Positions 35,712-44,852 of a DNA stretch of 53,766 bases are shown in pieces; position 1 is the first letter of the stretch; every line of letters starts with the position of its first letter. The translations under genes were made by a program, and so were the position numbers. Source of the DNA: Candidatus Halobeggiatoa sp. HSG11 (GTDB lineage: Bacteria > Pseudomonadota > Gammaproteobacteria > Beggiatoales > Beggiatoaceae); the NCBI GenBank assembly GCA_030378105.1, contig JAUCGL010000012.1, positions 1 through 53,766 on the forward strand, in the 5' to 3' direction. The notes under the pieces are model-generated. The model was not told the DNA's origin and ran no database searches. It saw nothing but the letters and a program-made list of their open reading frames with translations.

Positions 35712-36881
35712 TCACTTCAACCGATAAGTAATCCCCATAAACAAAGCCTTCTCCAGCTCATCATTCCCATTCCCATCAACCCCATCCTTAACCTGAGTCA
35801 ATTTAACCGTAAAATCCACACTAGTTCCATTAGAAAGATAATAATGAAATATCGAACTAAGTTGATTAGCCAAGATTTCACCATCAACATATTCAATTAC
35901 ACTATTATTAAAAGACTGCGACATAGTATAATTCGAAAAATAATCAAAGTTCCAAGTATTTTCCCAATCAAATCGATGCGATACCTCATAAATAAAAGAT
36001 AATTCATTTTTTAACTGATGACCAATATTATCATCAATAATAGCTGAATATTTAACTAAATTATTGAATTGAAATTTATGACTCATTGGCAAAGCATATT
36101 CAAAAGAAAAATCTAAAGAAGAAATATTCTCACTGCCATCATAATTAGAAGCAACGTACCCAATACCAGTTTTAACCAACCAGCCATATTCACGAACAGT
36201 TATACGTTTTTTGGCCAAAATTTCGTTTATTTTAATGATACTTATGGCACTTAGACTAGTTTTTATTATCTCAGCCTCTTGCAATACAGTTTCTATCCGT
36301 TTTATATCTCCTCCCTCTCGAACTATTTCTGCTAATTCCAAATAGGTATTATCATTTACCTTTTTAGAAATAACACCAAGTTCTTTCAATTTTGATATAA
36401 AACGCGTAACATTAACCAAAGGAGTTGCATTAGTTATTCGACCATAACCAACACCAACACCCATTTTTGCATATGGGTCATCAGTTTCTTTAGCTAATAA
36501 TTTACGATAACCTAAATCAATAGAACCATATCTCAAAAAATTAGTATTAGTAAAATATTTATTAACATCAGTATTAATAGTAGAATCATGATTTTTTTCA
36601 GTAGATGAACCTTCAGTGCCTTCTCGTTTAATATAAACCTTACCATTAAAATCGAAATTCCAAACAAACGGTAAAGTTCTATAATGAGTCTCATATTTAC
36701 CGGAGGCATTTCCTCTAAAACTAGTCTGAGCTTCATTTCCAGAGCTTAAATCAAAATCTCCTTTGATGTATGCCTCATCATAAAAACTGTCAGGATTTTT
36801 GTAATCAGAAAATTCAATTGCTTCAATTGCAACTGGTATTGTTAATAAATATAATAAACCAATTTTAGTCAATGCATTCAT
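35712..36881 (-). CDS. Probable outer-membrane beta-barrel protein, unknown function
   Basis: A 389-residue protein with a signal peptide (MNALTKIGLLYLLTIPVAIEA, about 21 residues). The rest alternates hydrophobic and polar residues with many aromatics in short strands (YGSIDLGYRKLL, GVGVGYGRI, LDFSFEYALPM, SFIYEVSHRFDWENTWNFDYF), as in 12-16-strand barrels. A helical insert at about 160-235 separates the two strand regions. The C-terminus (FMGITYRLK) ends with an aromatic-containing strand, though not on Phe. It resembles DUF481-type salt-induced barrels in style, but I cannot confirm a family. Confidence 0.55.
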   Translation of the reverse strand: MNALTKIGLLYLLTIPVAIEAIEFSDYKNPDSFYDEAYIKGDFDLSSGNEAQTSFRGNASGKYETHYRTLPFVWNFDFNGKVYIKREGTEGSSTEKNHDSTINTDVNKYFTNTNFLRYGSIDLGYRKLLAKETDDPYAKMGVGVGYGRITNATPLVNVTRFISKLKELGVISKKVNDNTYLELAEIVREGGDIKRIETVLQEAEIIKTSLSAISIIKINEILAKKRITVREYGWLVKTGIGYVASNYDGSENISSLDFSFEYALPMSHKFQFNNLVKYSAIIDDNIGHQLKNELSFIYEVSHRFDWENTWNFDYFSNYTMSQSFNNSVIEYVDGEILANQLSSIFHYYLSNGTSVDFTVKLTQVKDGVDGNGNDELEKALFMGITYRLK

Positions 36882-37288
36882 AAATTAATTATTTGCTTTT
36901 TAAATAAGGTATTTATAATTGGAAAATGAAGGTAATTATTATGATAATTTGGTTAAATTAACACAAGTTATAAAAAGACAAATAGTTACCATGAATGAGA
37001 TTAACATACTCAATAAATTAAGACAACATTTTACAAGCTGCTGTCAGATTCGCTCGCAACTTTGATTAGTATGGGGAAGATGAAGCGGCATTTCTTGAAA
37101 TTTTGAACAAGTTCAGAGTTAAGTCATGGTAGGCGGAATAGCTTTGTGCAGAATTGCCTGATGAGACCGGACGTGCCGGCAACTTAAATATGGACGGTTC
37201 CGTGAACATCATGAAATCTCTGCGAAACTCCTTTTTAGAACGTTCAATAATTTGTTTCAGGATTACCGTTATTTCATGCACATCATCC
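36882..37288. other. Gene-free stretch containing a family D copy
   Basis: AT-rich at 36882-37060 with no recognised site, then repeat D at 37089-37232. Apparent ORFs here lie inside the repeat and have no ribosome site. Confidence 0.5.
37089..37232 (-). repeat. Repeat family D, inverted copy
   Basis: On the minus strand it reads GAGTTTCGCAGAGATTTCAT, then ATGTTCACGGAACCGTCCAT, GGCACGTCCGGTCTCATCAGG and finally TTGTTCAAAATTTCAAGAAA, the full family D order. The right arm of the hairpin has decayed in this copy. Confidence 0.65.
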
Positions 37289-38809
37289 CTAACTTAAAAA
37301 TAAATGATAAGCAGAATTATCATTTTCATTCCAATGTTGATAGCCAATATTATCTAAAAAATCTTGAAATTCATCTAATTGAGAATCTGGAACCTGAATA
37401 CCTATCAATACTCGTCCATAAGCGGAACCATGATTGCGATAATGAAATAAACTGATATTCCAACGTTCGCCAATATTAGTCAAAAAATGTAACAATGCCC
37501 CCGGTCGCTCAGGAAATTCAAACCGATACAAACGCTCATCTGTCAATAACGGAGCATGTCCACCAACCAAATGTCTAATATGAGTTTTAACCATCTCATT
37601 ATCAGTCATATCAACTACAGAATAGCCTTTATCACGTAACTTGACGACTAATTTATCCTTCTCCTCAAAACCTTTAGATAAACGTAATCCAGCAAAAACA
37701 TGAGCTTCTTTATTATTATCATAACGATAACTAAACTCAGTAATAAAATGTTGCCCAATAGTGTGACAAAATTTCCGAAAACTACCCGGCTGCTCAGGAA
37801 TTGCGACAGCTATCAAAGCCTCACGTTGCTCTCCAATTTCTGCTCGTTCCACCACATATCCTAAACGGTCAAGATTCATATTGGCACCGCTAGTTATAGT
37901 TACCAGATTACAACCACTGCATTTTTCTCTAGCAATATACTGTTTTAAACCAGCTAATCCCAAAGCTCCAGCCGGTTCAGTCACAACACGAGTTTCATCA
38001 AAAATATCTCTTATCGCTGCACAAATCTCATCAGTACTGGCCAATAACACTTCATCAACATATAATTTTGCCAACTCAAACGGCAATTTCCCCACTTGTC
38101 GCACCGCCACACCGTCAGCAAAGATACCTACTTGGTCAAGAGTCACTCTTTCACCAGCTTGCATAGCAGAATATAAGCAAGCAGCATCTTCTGGTTCAAC
38201 TCCTATGATTTTGACTTCGGGACGTAAATATTTGATATATGCAGCTATACCAGCAATCAGACCACCACCACCAACCGGAATAAAAATGGCTCCTATTTCT
38301 CCAGTATGCTGTTGCAAAATTTCCATACCAATGGTTCCCTGACCAGCAATAACTTCCATATCATCATAGGGATGCACATAAGTTAAACATCTCTGTTTAA
38401 CTAGCTGTTGAGCATATTTACTTGCATCATCGTAAGTTGTGCCATGCAAAATAACTTCAGCCTTTCGGTCTTGGACTGCTAACACCTTGATTTCTGGTGT
38501 AGTTTTTGGCATTACGATAGTTGCTGGGATTCCTAATTTCATTGCCGACAATGCTACTCCTTGAGCATGATTACCAGCCGATGCAGCTATCACTCCTTTT
38601 GCCAACACGTCTTTAGGTAAACTAGAAATTTTGTTATAAGCACCACGTAATTTAAATGAAAATACTGGCTGCATATCTTCCCGTTTAATCCAAATATTAT
38701 TATCAAAACGTTTGGAAAGATTAGTTGCATAGTCAAGCCGAGTTTTTTTCGCAACGTCATAAACACGAGCTTGGAGGATTTTTTTTATATAGGTGCTTTC
38801 CATATTCAT
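37289..38809 (-). CDS. ilvA: Biosynthetic threonine ammonia-lyase IlvA
   Basis: PLP enzyme converting threonine to 2-oxobutyrate, the first step of isoleucine synthesis. The 506-residue protein has the catalytic domain (1-325) with the PLP lysine Lys53 in FSFKLRGAYNK and the phosphate-binding glycine loop PVGGGGLIAG, and two C-terminal ACT-like regulatory domains (about 330-500; RFEFPERPGALLHFL is diagnostic) that sense isoleucine and valine. The catabolic TdcB type lacks these. ATG codons at residues 1 and 3 are both possible. No ilv neighbours are present. Confidence 0.95.
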   Translation of the reverse strand: MNMESTYIKKILQARVYDVAKKTRLDYATNLSKRFDNNIWIKREDMQPVFSFKLRGAYNKISSLPKDVLAKGVIAASAGNHAQGVALSAMKLGIPATIVMPKTTPEIKVLAVQDRKAEVILHGTTYDDASKYAQQLVKQRCLTYVHPYDDMEVIAGQGTIGMEILQQHTGEIGAIFIPVGGGGLIAGIAAYIKYLRPEVKIIGVEPEDAACLYSAMQAGERVTLDQVGIFADGVAVRQVGKLPFELAKLYVDEVLLASTDEICAAIRDIFDETRVVTEPAGALGLAGLKQYIAREKCSGCNLVTITSGANMNLDRLGYVVERAEIGEQREALIAVAIPEQPGSFRKFCHTIGQHFITEFSYRYDNNKEAHVFAGLRLSKGFEEKDKLVVKLRDKGYSVVDMTDNEMVKTHIRHLVGGHAPLLTDERLYRFEFPERPGALLHFLTNIGERWNISLFHYRNHGSAYGRVLIGIQVPDSQLDEFQDFLDNIGYQHWNENDNSAYHLFLS

Positions 38810-38876
38810 ATTATTTTAATAAGGATTTTTTTTAAGTCACAGATTTCATACAATTTAATAACTGATATGATATGCA

Positions 38877-39006
38877 TGATTAATTGTGAATGGTTAACTG
38901 TAAATTATTAATTGTTAATTAAAGTCAAAATCATTAATAATTAACCATTTTTCATTCACCAATTCACAATTAAATAGTATATTTCTGGTAAATCACGAAC
39001 ACCTAT
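38877..39006. repeat. Family H copy overlapping the end of the aminopeptidase gene
   Basis: The TTAATTGTGAATGG...CAATTCACAATTAA core is followed by AAATCACGAACACCTAT at 38990-39006, one terminus of element H. The other terminus is missing near 38875. On the minus strand the end AGGTGTTCGTGA encodes the last three residues (Arg-Cys-Ser) and the stop of the aminopeptidase P gene. Confidence 0.65.
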
Positions 39007-40729
39007 GGAGGTATTGATTTATTCTAAGAGTTTTTTGCAGCCAGTTTCTCACTGTCAAATTTAATTTTGGTCCAATAACTTCCAAAACTTTGCTATGATA
39101 TTTTTGCAACCAATCAATTTCAAATTCAGTTAGTAGATCGAAATTTACTAATTTAAGGTCAATAGGTACTAATGTCAGAGTTTCAAAACCTAATTGCTCC
39201 CCTTTTTCAACAACTAATAGCAAATTTTCAATCCGAATTCCAAAACTACCTTCTTTATAATAACCCGGCTCATTAGATAAAATCATACCCGGTTGTAAAG
39301 CAGTTTTATTTGGTCGGGTGGATATGTTTTGTGGACCTTCGTGAACAGAAAGAAAACTACCTACTCCATGTCCAGTTCCATGATCATAGTCTAATCCGGC
39401 TTGCCACAAGGCATGTCTTGCTAATATGTCTAATTGAGAGCCAGTGGTTCCAGGCGGAAAACGGCAAGTTGCAACATTAATATGACCTTTTAAAACCAGA
39501 GTAAAACATTGTTTTTGTTCAGCAGTTGGAGGATCAATAGCAATAGTTCTAGTTACATCGGTAGTTCCATGCAAATATTGTCCGCCAGAATCTACCAAAT
39601 ATAATGAATGTAATTGCTTATTACTTTGTTCAGTGGCTTGATAATGGACAATAGCAGCATTAGAACCAGTTGCAGAAATGGTATCAAAACTCAAATCATG
39701 TAATTTACTGTCTTCTCTACGAAATTGCTCTAAACGTTGTGCTGCTTGAATTTCATCAGTATCGTTGGTATCTAACCAATGTAAAAATTTAGTAACTGCA
39801 ATTCCATCCAATATGTGAGCCTGTTTGGAACCAAAAATTTCAGTTTTATTTTTACAAGCCTTGGATAAAACACATGGATCAGTTCCTTCTACTATTGTGT
39901 TAAGTTGATTAACAATCCAAGTTGCAGTCCGTTTTGGATCAACTAATATCAATTGTTTCGTTAGTTTTTTTAATGCTGGACCGAAATCAGTTAGAGAGTT
40001 AATATTAATTTCCGTCCCTAAATGTTCCAATAACTCAGCATCTATTTCACGAGGAATAATGAATAAATCAGTTGTACCAGTAGCATAAAGAATTGCAAAA
40101 CTAAGTGGAACTGGAACTCTAGGTATATCACCACCACGAATGTTTAACAGCCATGCTATTGAGTCAGAAGCTGTTAATATAGCTGCAAAAATTTTCCTAT
40201 TAGCTAGGTCTTTAGCTATGTGATGACGTTTAGATTGGCTAGTCTCTCCGCTATAACAAATAGAATGAGCTACAATGAGTTCCGCTGGAGGAGAAGGACG
40301 TTTATCTTGCCAAATTTTATCAATTGGATTATTTTCACAAGCGATTAATTGGCTACCAACTATTTCGGCAGAACGTTGTAATGGCTTTAATTCTGCTGGA
40401 GTATGTAACCAAGGATCATAGCCAATTTTACTAACTGGTTGCTTTAATAACCATTTTTTAGGTGGACAATGTTTTGAATTATAAGGTTTAAAATGTTTGG
40501 TTTGTTTTTGTACTGCTAATGTATAACGTCCATCTACAAATATTGCTGATTCACTATGATTAACAATAGCTAAACCGGCACTACCAGTAAAACCGGTTAA
40601 CCATTCTAATCTACGTGCATAAGGAGGTATATATTCACCTTGATATTCGTCAGTATGGGGGATTAAAAAACCATCTAAATCAAGTTTTTTTAACTCAATT
40701 TGTAAAGTTTGTAAACGAGTTAAACTCAT
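38993..40729 (-). CDS. Xaa-Pro aminopeptidase, long form (peptidase M24B)
   Basis: Removes N-terminal residues linked to proline. The 578-residue protein has two creatinase-like N-terminal domains (about 1-290) and the pita-bread catalytic domain (about 295-540). Metal ligands are visible: Asp in VDSGGQYLHGTTDVTRT (two Asp), His in GHGVGSFLSVHEGPQ, Glu in SNEPGYY and Glu in IRIENLL. This three-domain form resembles eukaryotic cytosolic APP1 and differs from short PepP (about 440). The last residues (HRCS) and the stop come from repeat H, so the native C-terminus was probably replaced, outside the catalytic core. The response regulator gene lies upstream by 12 bases. Confidence 0.9.
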   Translation of the reverse strand: MSLTRLQTLQIELKKLDLDGFLIPHTDEYQGEYIPPYARRLEWLTGFTGSAGLAIVNHSESAIFVDGRYTLAVQKQTKHFKPYNSKHCPPKKWLLKQPVSKIGYDPWLHTPAELKPLQRSAEIVGSQLIACENNPIDKIWQDKRPSPPAELIVAHSICYSGETSQSKRHHIAKDLANRKIFAAILTASDSIAWLLNIRGGDIPRVPVPLSFAILYATGTTDLFIIPREIDAELLEHLGTEININSLTDFGPALKKLTKQLILVDPKRTATWIVNQLNTIVEGTDPCVLSKACKNKTEIFGSKQAHILDGIAVTKFLHWLDTNDTDEIQAAQRLEQFRREDSKLHDLSFDTISATGSNAAIVHYQATEQSNKQLHSLYLVDSGGQYLHGTTDVTRTIAIDPPTAEQKQCFTLVLKGHINVATCRFPPGTTGSQLDILARHALWQAGLDYDHGTGHGVGSFLSVHEGPQNISTRPNKTALQPGMILSNEPGYYKEGSFGIRIENLLLVVEKGEQLGFETLTLVPIDLKLVNFDLLTEFEIDWLQKYHSKVLEVIGPKLNLTVRNWLQKTLRINQYLHRCS

Positions 40730-40741
40730 AAATTAAATATC

Positions 40742-41950
40742 TTAAAAATCCTCATTCTTAAAGCTATCTCGCTTTAATTTAATAGTAAATGAAATGCCGT
40801 CTGAATCTCGATTTTCTACATTTACCGAACCACCTAATAATGTAATGATATGTTTAGCATTTGCAGCAGCAGTACCGGGATATCTACCGGGAATAACTTT
40901 ATGTTCTAAAGTGGGTATTGCAAAAAAATCTGGTAGTTCTTCTTCTGGAATAATACGACCAGTGGCGTGGATACCTACAACAATTTCATCTTTTAACGGT
41001 TCACAAGAGAATTCTACAAAATTACCCGAGGAAAATTTAACTGCAATTTTTAAAATATCTGTTAGTGCATTAGTACAAAACTCTTTTTGCTTCAAAGTAT
41101 TTTCATCATCAACATTCAAATTAGCTGGAACAATTGGTAGTTCTATGTCATCACCTACAATAGTTATTGGTTCCAACATTTCAGAATCTAAATTTTTAGG
41201 CAATGGACCTATCTTAACATTTCTTGAGTCAGCAAATTCTTTATTCAAATTAATTGCGTTTTTTAAAATTTCCTGCACAGATTTAATTTCAAACGCTCGC
41301 ATAACTGTATTTGAGTCAATCTTTGTAGATTGTTTGAATAAATCATTGACTTCGTCTAATGGATTTTTGACCGTTTTTTTAAATAAATCTTGTATAGAAT
41401 TGTGAAATCCGTAATAGATTAGTTTGAGTGCTTCTCCTTTTGCTTTAACAAGCATTTCTAATTTTTCATTAGTCTCAGCAAGCTCTCTGGTTTTTTCTTG
41501 TACTTGTTTTTCTAACTGCGATTTAGCTTCCTCAATTTGTCGTCGATAATCTTCTTCCTTATCATGCCAGAATTTTTTCTCTAAACATGAAGTTATTTTA
41601 GCCCGTAACAATATTGGTTTAAAAGGCTTAGTTAGGTAATCTTGAGCTCCCATTTTAATACAATTGACAGCACTGTCTACATCATCTAATGCCGTGATCA
41701 TAATGACCGGAATATGTCGTAGAGAAACAGTATCTTCAATATGACTTAATACTTCATAGCCATCTACGTTTGGCATCATTATATCTAGCAAAACCAAGTC
41801 AACTTGATGTTCTTTAAGTTTTTCAAAAGCAATTAAACCATCTTCAGCTAGTATAAACGTATGCCCAAGCCTTTTTACTAAGCGAGACAGAACGATACGA
41901 TTATCTTCTATATCATCAACAATTAAAATATTAGCAGGATTTTGGATCAT
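40742..41950 (-). CDS. Response regulator with coiled coil and histidine-kinase-like ATPase tail
   Basis: A 402-residue protein. The REC domain (residues 5-125) has acidic residues Asp12/Asp13, phospho-acceptor Asp56 (LVLLDIMMPNVDGY), the Thr of MITALDD and the Lys of LTKPF. A charged coiled coil (about 130-175) follows. The C-terminal third (about 290-397) resembles a HATPase_c fold, with a GRYPGTAAANAKHIITLLGG run and the final beta strands GISFTIKLKR. A clear phospho-His H-box is not visible and the ATP-binding N-box looks degenerate. It may be an output or scaffold protein rather than an active kinase. It precedes the aminopeptidase gene in the same direction. Confidence 0.8.
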   Translation of the reverse strand: MIQNPANILIVDDIEDNRIVLSRLVKRLGHTFILAEDGLIAFEKLKEHQVDLVLLDIMMPNVDGYEVLSHIEDTVSLRHIPVIMITALDDVDSAVNCIKMGAQDYLTKPFKPILLRAKITSCLEKKFWHDKEEDYRRQIEEAKSQLEKQVQEKTRELAETNEKLEMLVKAKGEALKLIYYGFHNSIQDLFKKTVKNPLDEVNDLFKQSTKIDSNTVMRAFEIKSVQEILKNAINLNKEFADSRNVKIGPLPKNLDSEMLEPITIVGDDIELPIVPANLNVDDENTLKQKEFCTNALTDILKIAVKFSSGNFVEFSCEPLKDEIVVGIHATGRIIPEEELPDFFAIPTLEHKVIPGRYPGTAAANAKHIITLLGGSVNVENRDSDGISFTIKLKRDSFKNEDF

Positions 41951-42204
41951 TTTTTAGCTCACTTTCAGTAATAAATTATATAGAAGTGATTCTCATAAGA
42001 TATTTTTGACATTTATTTATATTATAAAGCATTTTTTCTGATTTGTTAATAGCTCAAAATATTTTGTTATTTTTTTCGTTCCCAACCTCCGAGTCTCATC
42101 GTTATACATAAATCAAAAATATCGAATGTAGATACCCTGTTGCTTATCAAGCTAAATGGTTAAAAAAACTAAAAATAGTTTGACAATAAAAAAACATATA
42201 TTGA
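41951..42204. other. AT-rich spacer left of the repeat cluster
   Basis: No ORF or RNA gene. A partial TTCGTTCCCAAC(C) run near 42078 recalls the left edge of inverted repeat G. Begins the gene-free stretch 41951-43207, which is mostly stacked repeat copies. Confidence 0.45.
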
Positions 42205-42391
42205 TGAGTTTCGCAGAAATTTCATGATGTCCCCGGAACGTCCATGTCCCGTTGACTAATCAATTTTTCAGCGAAACCGGTTATAATTGCCCCGACACGT
42301 CCGGTCTCATCGGGCGATTCCGCACTGAAGCAGCTCCATCCCACCGACTCCCCCATGACTTAACGGTGAGCTTGTTCAAAATTTCAAGAAA
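42205..42391 (+). repeat. Repeat family D, uninterrupted copy
   Basis: TGAGTTTCGCAGAAATTTC through TTGTTCAAAATTTCAAGAAA without interruption. It shows the empty site GACTAATCAATTTTTCAG, into which element B inserted in the copy at 7.2 kb. An apparent 88-residue ORF here is repeat DNA. Confidence 0.7.
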
Positions 42392-42407
42392 TGCACTCCC
42401 GCTTAAC

Positions 42408-42487
42408 TATTTCTTCAAATTTAAGAACTCTCACCTAGTCGCGGACTACTCGACTTCGGCTTCGCCTCTCCATGTCTCGCAGCGTTG
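42408..42487 (+). repeat. Repeat family F, copy 1
   Basis: TTCAAATTTAAGAACTCTCA, then GTCGCGGACTACTCGACTTC and CGCCTCTCCATGTCTCGCAG. An inverted copy is at 52241-52321 and a right-end fragment at 51384-51404. GC-richer than the surroundings. Confidence 0.65.
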
Positions 42488-42580
42488 GAAAAAAATCCAA
42501 GTATTTCTGAATTGGTAAAATAAATTACCTTCACTAAAAAAACCTGAAAACCATGTAATAATAGGAATGTTACTATATAA

Positions 42581-42759
42581 TGATAAGTTGACGCAGAGAG
42601 CATTTTAATTAATTTGATTCCATAGGTTCCACCTATGGGTATCCAAGTGTGAACCCCGTTGAGGTTGTTTTAACTATCATGAAAGGATTGAATGTGAATA
42701 GCCACCGATGAAATCGGTGGAATATAAAAGCTTTCGGCATTAGCTCAGTTAACAAGTAT
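42581..42759 (-). repeat. Element B, truncated copy
   Basis: It has the four-hairpin chain (CCATAGGT-TCC-ACCTATGG, AACCCC-GTT-GAGGTT, ATCAT-GAA-AGGAT, CCACCGAT-GAA-ATCGGTGG) but lacks both 19-bp ends. It is followed directly by ATAGGTGTTCG, a family H terminus at 42760-42770. Confidence 0.7.
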
Positions 42760-42807
42760 CATAGGTGTTCGGGATAATTTTAAATACTTGATTTAACATA
42801 TATTTGA

Positions 42808-43079
42808 TGTAGGGTATATAAGTGATAACGTCATACACCAAAATTATGAAGGTGGATAGAAGTTAAAGTGGAAATCCACCAAATGCCACCCAACCCACAA
42901 TACCTTCACCAAATAGATAGTTATTTCGGGAATGGAGCAAAGCGGATTCCCCGAAACTCTTATATTACTTGGGTTTCAGGAAATCGTTCCTCATTCCAGA
43001 AACAACGAATTCTGACATTGGCAAAGGTATTTGTTAATGGATTATTGTTGGTTGTGGTGGATTTACGCTTCACCCTACA
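42808..43079 (+). repeat. Repeat family E interrupted by element C
   Basis: TGTAGGGTATATAAGTGATAACGTCATACACC at the left (read in two parts) and CACCCTACA at the right match the solo copy at 1574-1647. The interior is enlarged by element C at 42900-43030 and extra sequence. Confidence 0.65.
42900..43030. repeat. MITE-like element C, copy 2, nested in repeat E
   Basis: Ends ATACCTTCACCAA and TTGGCAAAGGTAT. It shares CCGAAACTC(C/T)TATAT and TTCCTCATTCC-type runs with the copy after rnfD. A fragment of its arm (CTTCGCTCCATTCCCGAAAC) recurs at 43142-43161. Confidence 0.65.
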
Positions 43080-43207
43080 TAAAATCAAGTACTTAAATAC
43101 TTGTGTATAACGATGAGATATGTTAATTTTAGGAAATCCTCTTCGCTCCATTCCCGAAACAAATATCCAATTTGTTTATACACGTTGTTAAATGTACAAT
43201 AACCTTT

Positions 43208-44044
43208 ATGCAACCTCCAAAAATAAACAAAATTCAACGTGGTGAGTTATTAGTAGCCATCATAAACACTCCAATTGATTTAGCTATTGCCCGTGAACAA
43301 CATTGGTATCGTATTCCAATCAGCAGCGTAACAAAATTGCTAAAAAACCGTTGGCCTCCGCGTTGGTTGGCTTTTTATCAACCCAAAATTTTTGGACCAG
43401 AAGCCTATGCTATTAACTATTATGCCAAAATTACTGATATTCGCACGGCTGAACGATGGCAATTATTCCCTAATCAACCACCTGACAAAAAAAGTAATCA
43501 ACGTTATTATCAAATATTTATTAGTACCTTACAAAAATTACCAAAGCCTATTTTAAGCCGTCGCTTGCGTAGAATGGTTTTTATTCCAACTACTTGGGAA
43601 AAATTCATTAAAGCTGTTGAAATAAATGACCTTTATGATGATAGCCCCCTTGAAGATCGTTTATGGGCTGAGTTCAAGCATCAACAAATCCAAGCAGAGC
43701 GACAGGAATTAGTTAAAGTTGATCGGAAAAATTTTTTTTTAGACTTTGCTATTTACTGTGCCAAAGGTAAAATAGATGTAGAAGTGAACGGTGACACATA
43801 TCATGCAAATCCACCCAAAGCTGCTCAAGATAATCGCAGAAACAATGCTTTAACATCAAAAGGTTGGCATGTTTTACGTCTTAGCACACCTCAAGTTCAA
43901 GAGGAAATGGCCGAATATAGTATACCAACTATTATTAATACAATTAATCAGTTTGGTGGTATTGAAGAAGGAAAACTTCTACCTCATAAAATTGATTTAG
44001 ATGAATCTGGTGGTTCTCAAATAGGGTTATTTGATTCAAAATAA
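43208..44044 (+). CDS. DUF559-like PD-(D/E)XK nuclease-fold protein
   Basis: A protein of 278 residues from the ATG at 43208; a longer reading from a TTG at 43172 would start inside repeat DNA and is rejected. The C-terminal third has the motif L-D-F-A-I-Y-C-x4-K-I-D-V-E-V-N-G-D-x-Y-H, then a run of Asp/Arg/Asn (AQDNRRNNAL) and KGWHVLRLS. This is the core of DUF559/Vsr-like endonuclease folds, with Asp and Glu-x-Asn as likely metal ligands. The N-terminal 150 residues (QRGELLVAIINTPIDLAIA, HWYRIPISSV) are not recognised. It stands alone between a repeat cluster and rnfE. A role in DNA cleavage or repair is inferred only from the fold. Confidence 0.7.
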   Translation: MQPPKINKIQRGELLVAIINTPIDLAIAREQHWYRIPISSVTKLLKNRWPPRWLAFYQPKIFGPEAYAINYYAKITDIRTAERWQLFPNQPPDKKSNQRYYQIFISTLQKLPKPILSRRLRRMVFIPTTWEKFIKAVEINDLYDDSPLEDRLWAEFKHQQIQAERQELVKVDRKNFFLDFAIYCAKGKIDVEVNGDTYHANPPKAAQDNRRNNALTSKGWHVLRLSTPQVQEEMAEYSIPTIINTINQFGGIEEGKLLPHKIDLDESGGSQIGLFDSK

Positions 44045-44207
44045 GCTTGCCTCAAAACAAAGCCTAACTAATAGAAAAATGGCTAAGAAAGAGTTATGAA
44101 GACTAAATGATTACTATGATTATCAATCCATTTTTGTTACAATAAAAAATATAAATAGATTTAACTCAATCACAGCTTAATTAATTAACAGCAATAGAGG
44201 AACCAAT

Positions 44208-44852
44208 ATGGTCGGTGAGTTACGAAAACCAACTCCAATAACATTGGATACATTTTTACGTGGCATTTGGCATGAAAATCCAGTATTTGTCATGTTGTTA
44301 GGTATGTGTCCAGTATTAGCAGTTACCAACTCTGTAATTAACGCTTTAGCTATGGGTTTGGCTACTACATTTGTATTACTATGTTCAAGTGCTTTAGTTG
44401 CAATGCTACGTAATTTCATCCCCAAACAAGTTCGAATTGCTACTTACATTGTGATTATCGCAACCTTTGTTACAATGGTTGATTATATTATTCAAGCTAT
44501 TAGCTTAGAACTTTATCATGCTTTAGGAGCTTTTATTCAACTTATTGTGGCTAATTGTATTATTTTAGGGCGAGCTGAAGCTTATGCATCTAGGCATACT
44601 ATTTTAAAAACTTTAATTAACTCAATTGGTATGGGTATTGGTTTTACTATCGCTTTATTATGTTTAGGTGGAGTTCGAGAATTATTAGGTAATGGAACCT
44701 TTTTAGGTTTTGTTGTATTCGGAGAGAGTTTTCAACCTTGGGCAATAATGATTTTACCACCGGGTGGTTTTTTTGTATTAGGAGCTTGGCTATTATTATT
44801 TTCATGGCTTAAACAACTTAAAGAGCGTAGGAGAAATTTAAATGCAAGCTGA
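44208..44852 (+). CDS. rnfE: Rnf complex subunit RnfE
   Basis: A 214-residue membrane protein with about six hydrophobic helices. The half-site cysteines that bind the intramembrane [2Fe-2S] cluster with RnfA are Cys34 (LLGMCPVLAVT) and Cys117 (IVANCIILGRAEA). The LGMCP and MGLATTFVL runs are closer to RnfE than to NqrD. AGAGGAACC precedes the ATG. rnfA overlaps its end by 11 bases. The rest of the complex is not adjacent: rnfD is 24 kb away and rnfB, rnfC and rnfG are outside the window. Confidence 0.9.
   Translation: MVGELRKPTPITLDTFLRGIWHENPVFVMLLGMCPVLAVTNSVINALAMGLATTFVLLCSSALVAMLRNFIPKQVRIATYIVIIATFVTMVDYIIQAISLELYHALGAFIQLIVANCIILGRAEAYASRHTILKTLINSIGMGIGFTIALLCLGGVRELLGNGTFLGFVVFGESFQPWAIMILPPGGFFVLGAWLLLFSWLKQLKERRRNLNAS

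Noticed and set aside
37066-37281. 71-residue minus-strand ORF
   Set aside because: It is translated repeat D sequence, with no independent coding evidence.
42252-42518. 88-residue ORF
   Set aside because: It lies within repeats D and F, has no ribosome site, and a similar reading arises in other repeat copies.
42868-43151. Short ORFs of 80 and 63 residues on opposite strands
   Set aside because: Both fall within nested elements C and E and share no codon bias or ribosome site with real genes.
43172-43207. N-terminal extension of the DUF559-like gene from a TTG codon
   Set aside because: The extension starts in repeat DNA, lacks a ribosome site and adds residues unlike the rest; the ATG at 43208 is preferred.
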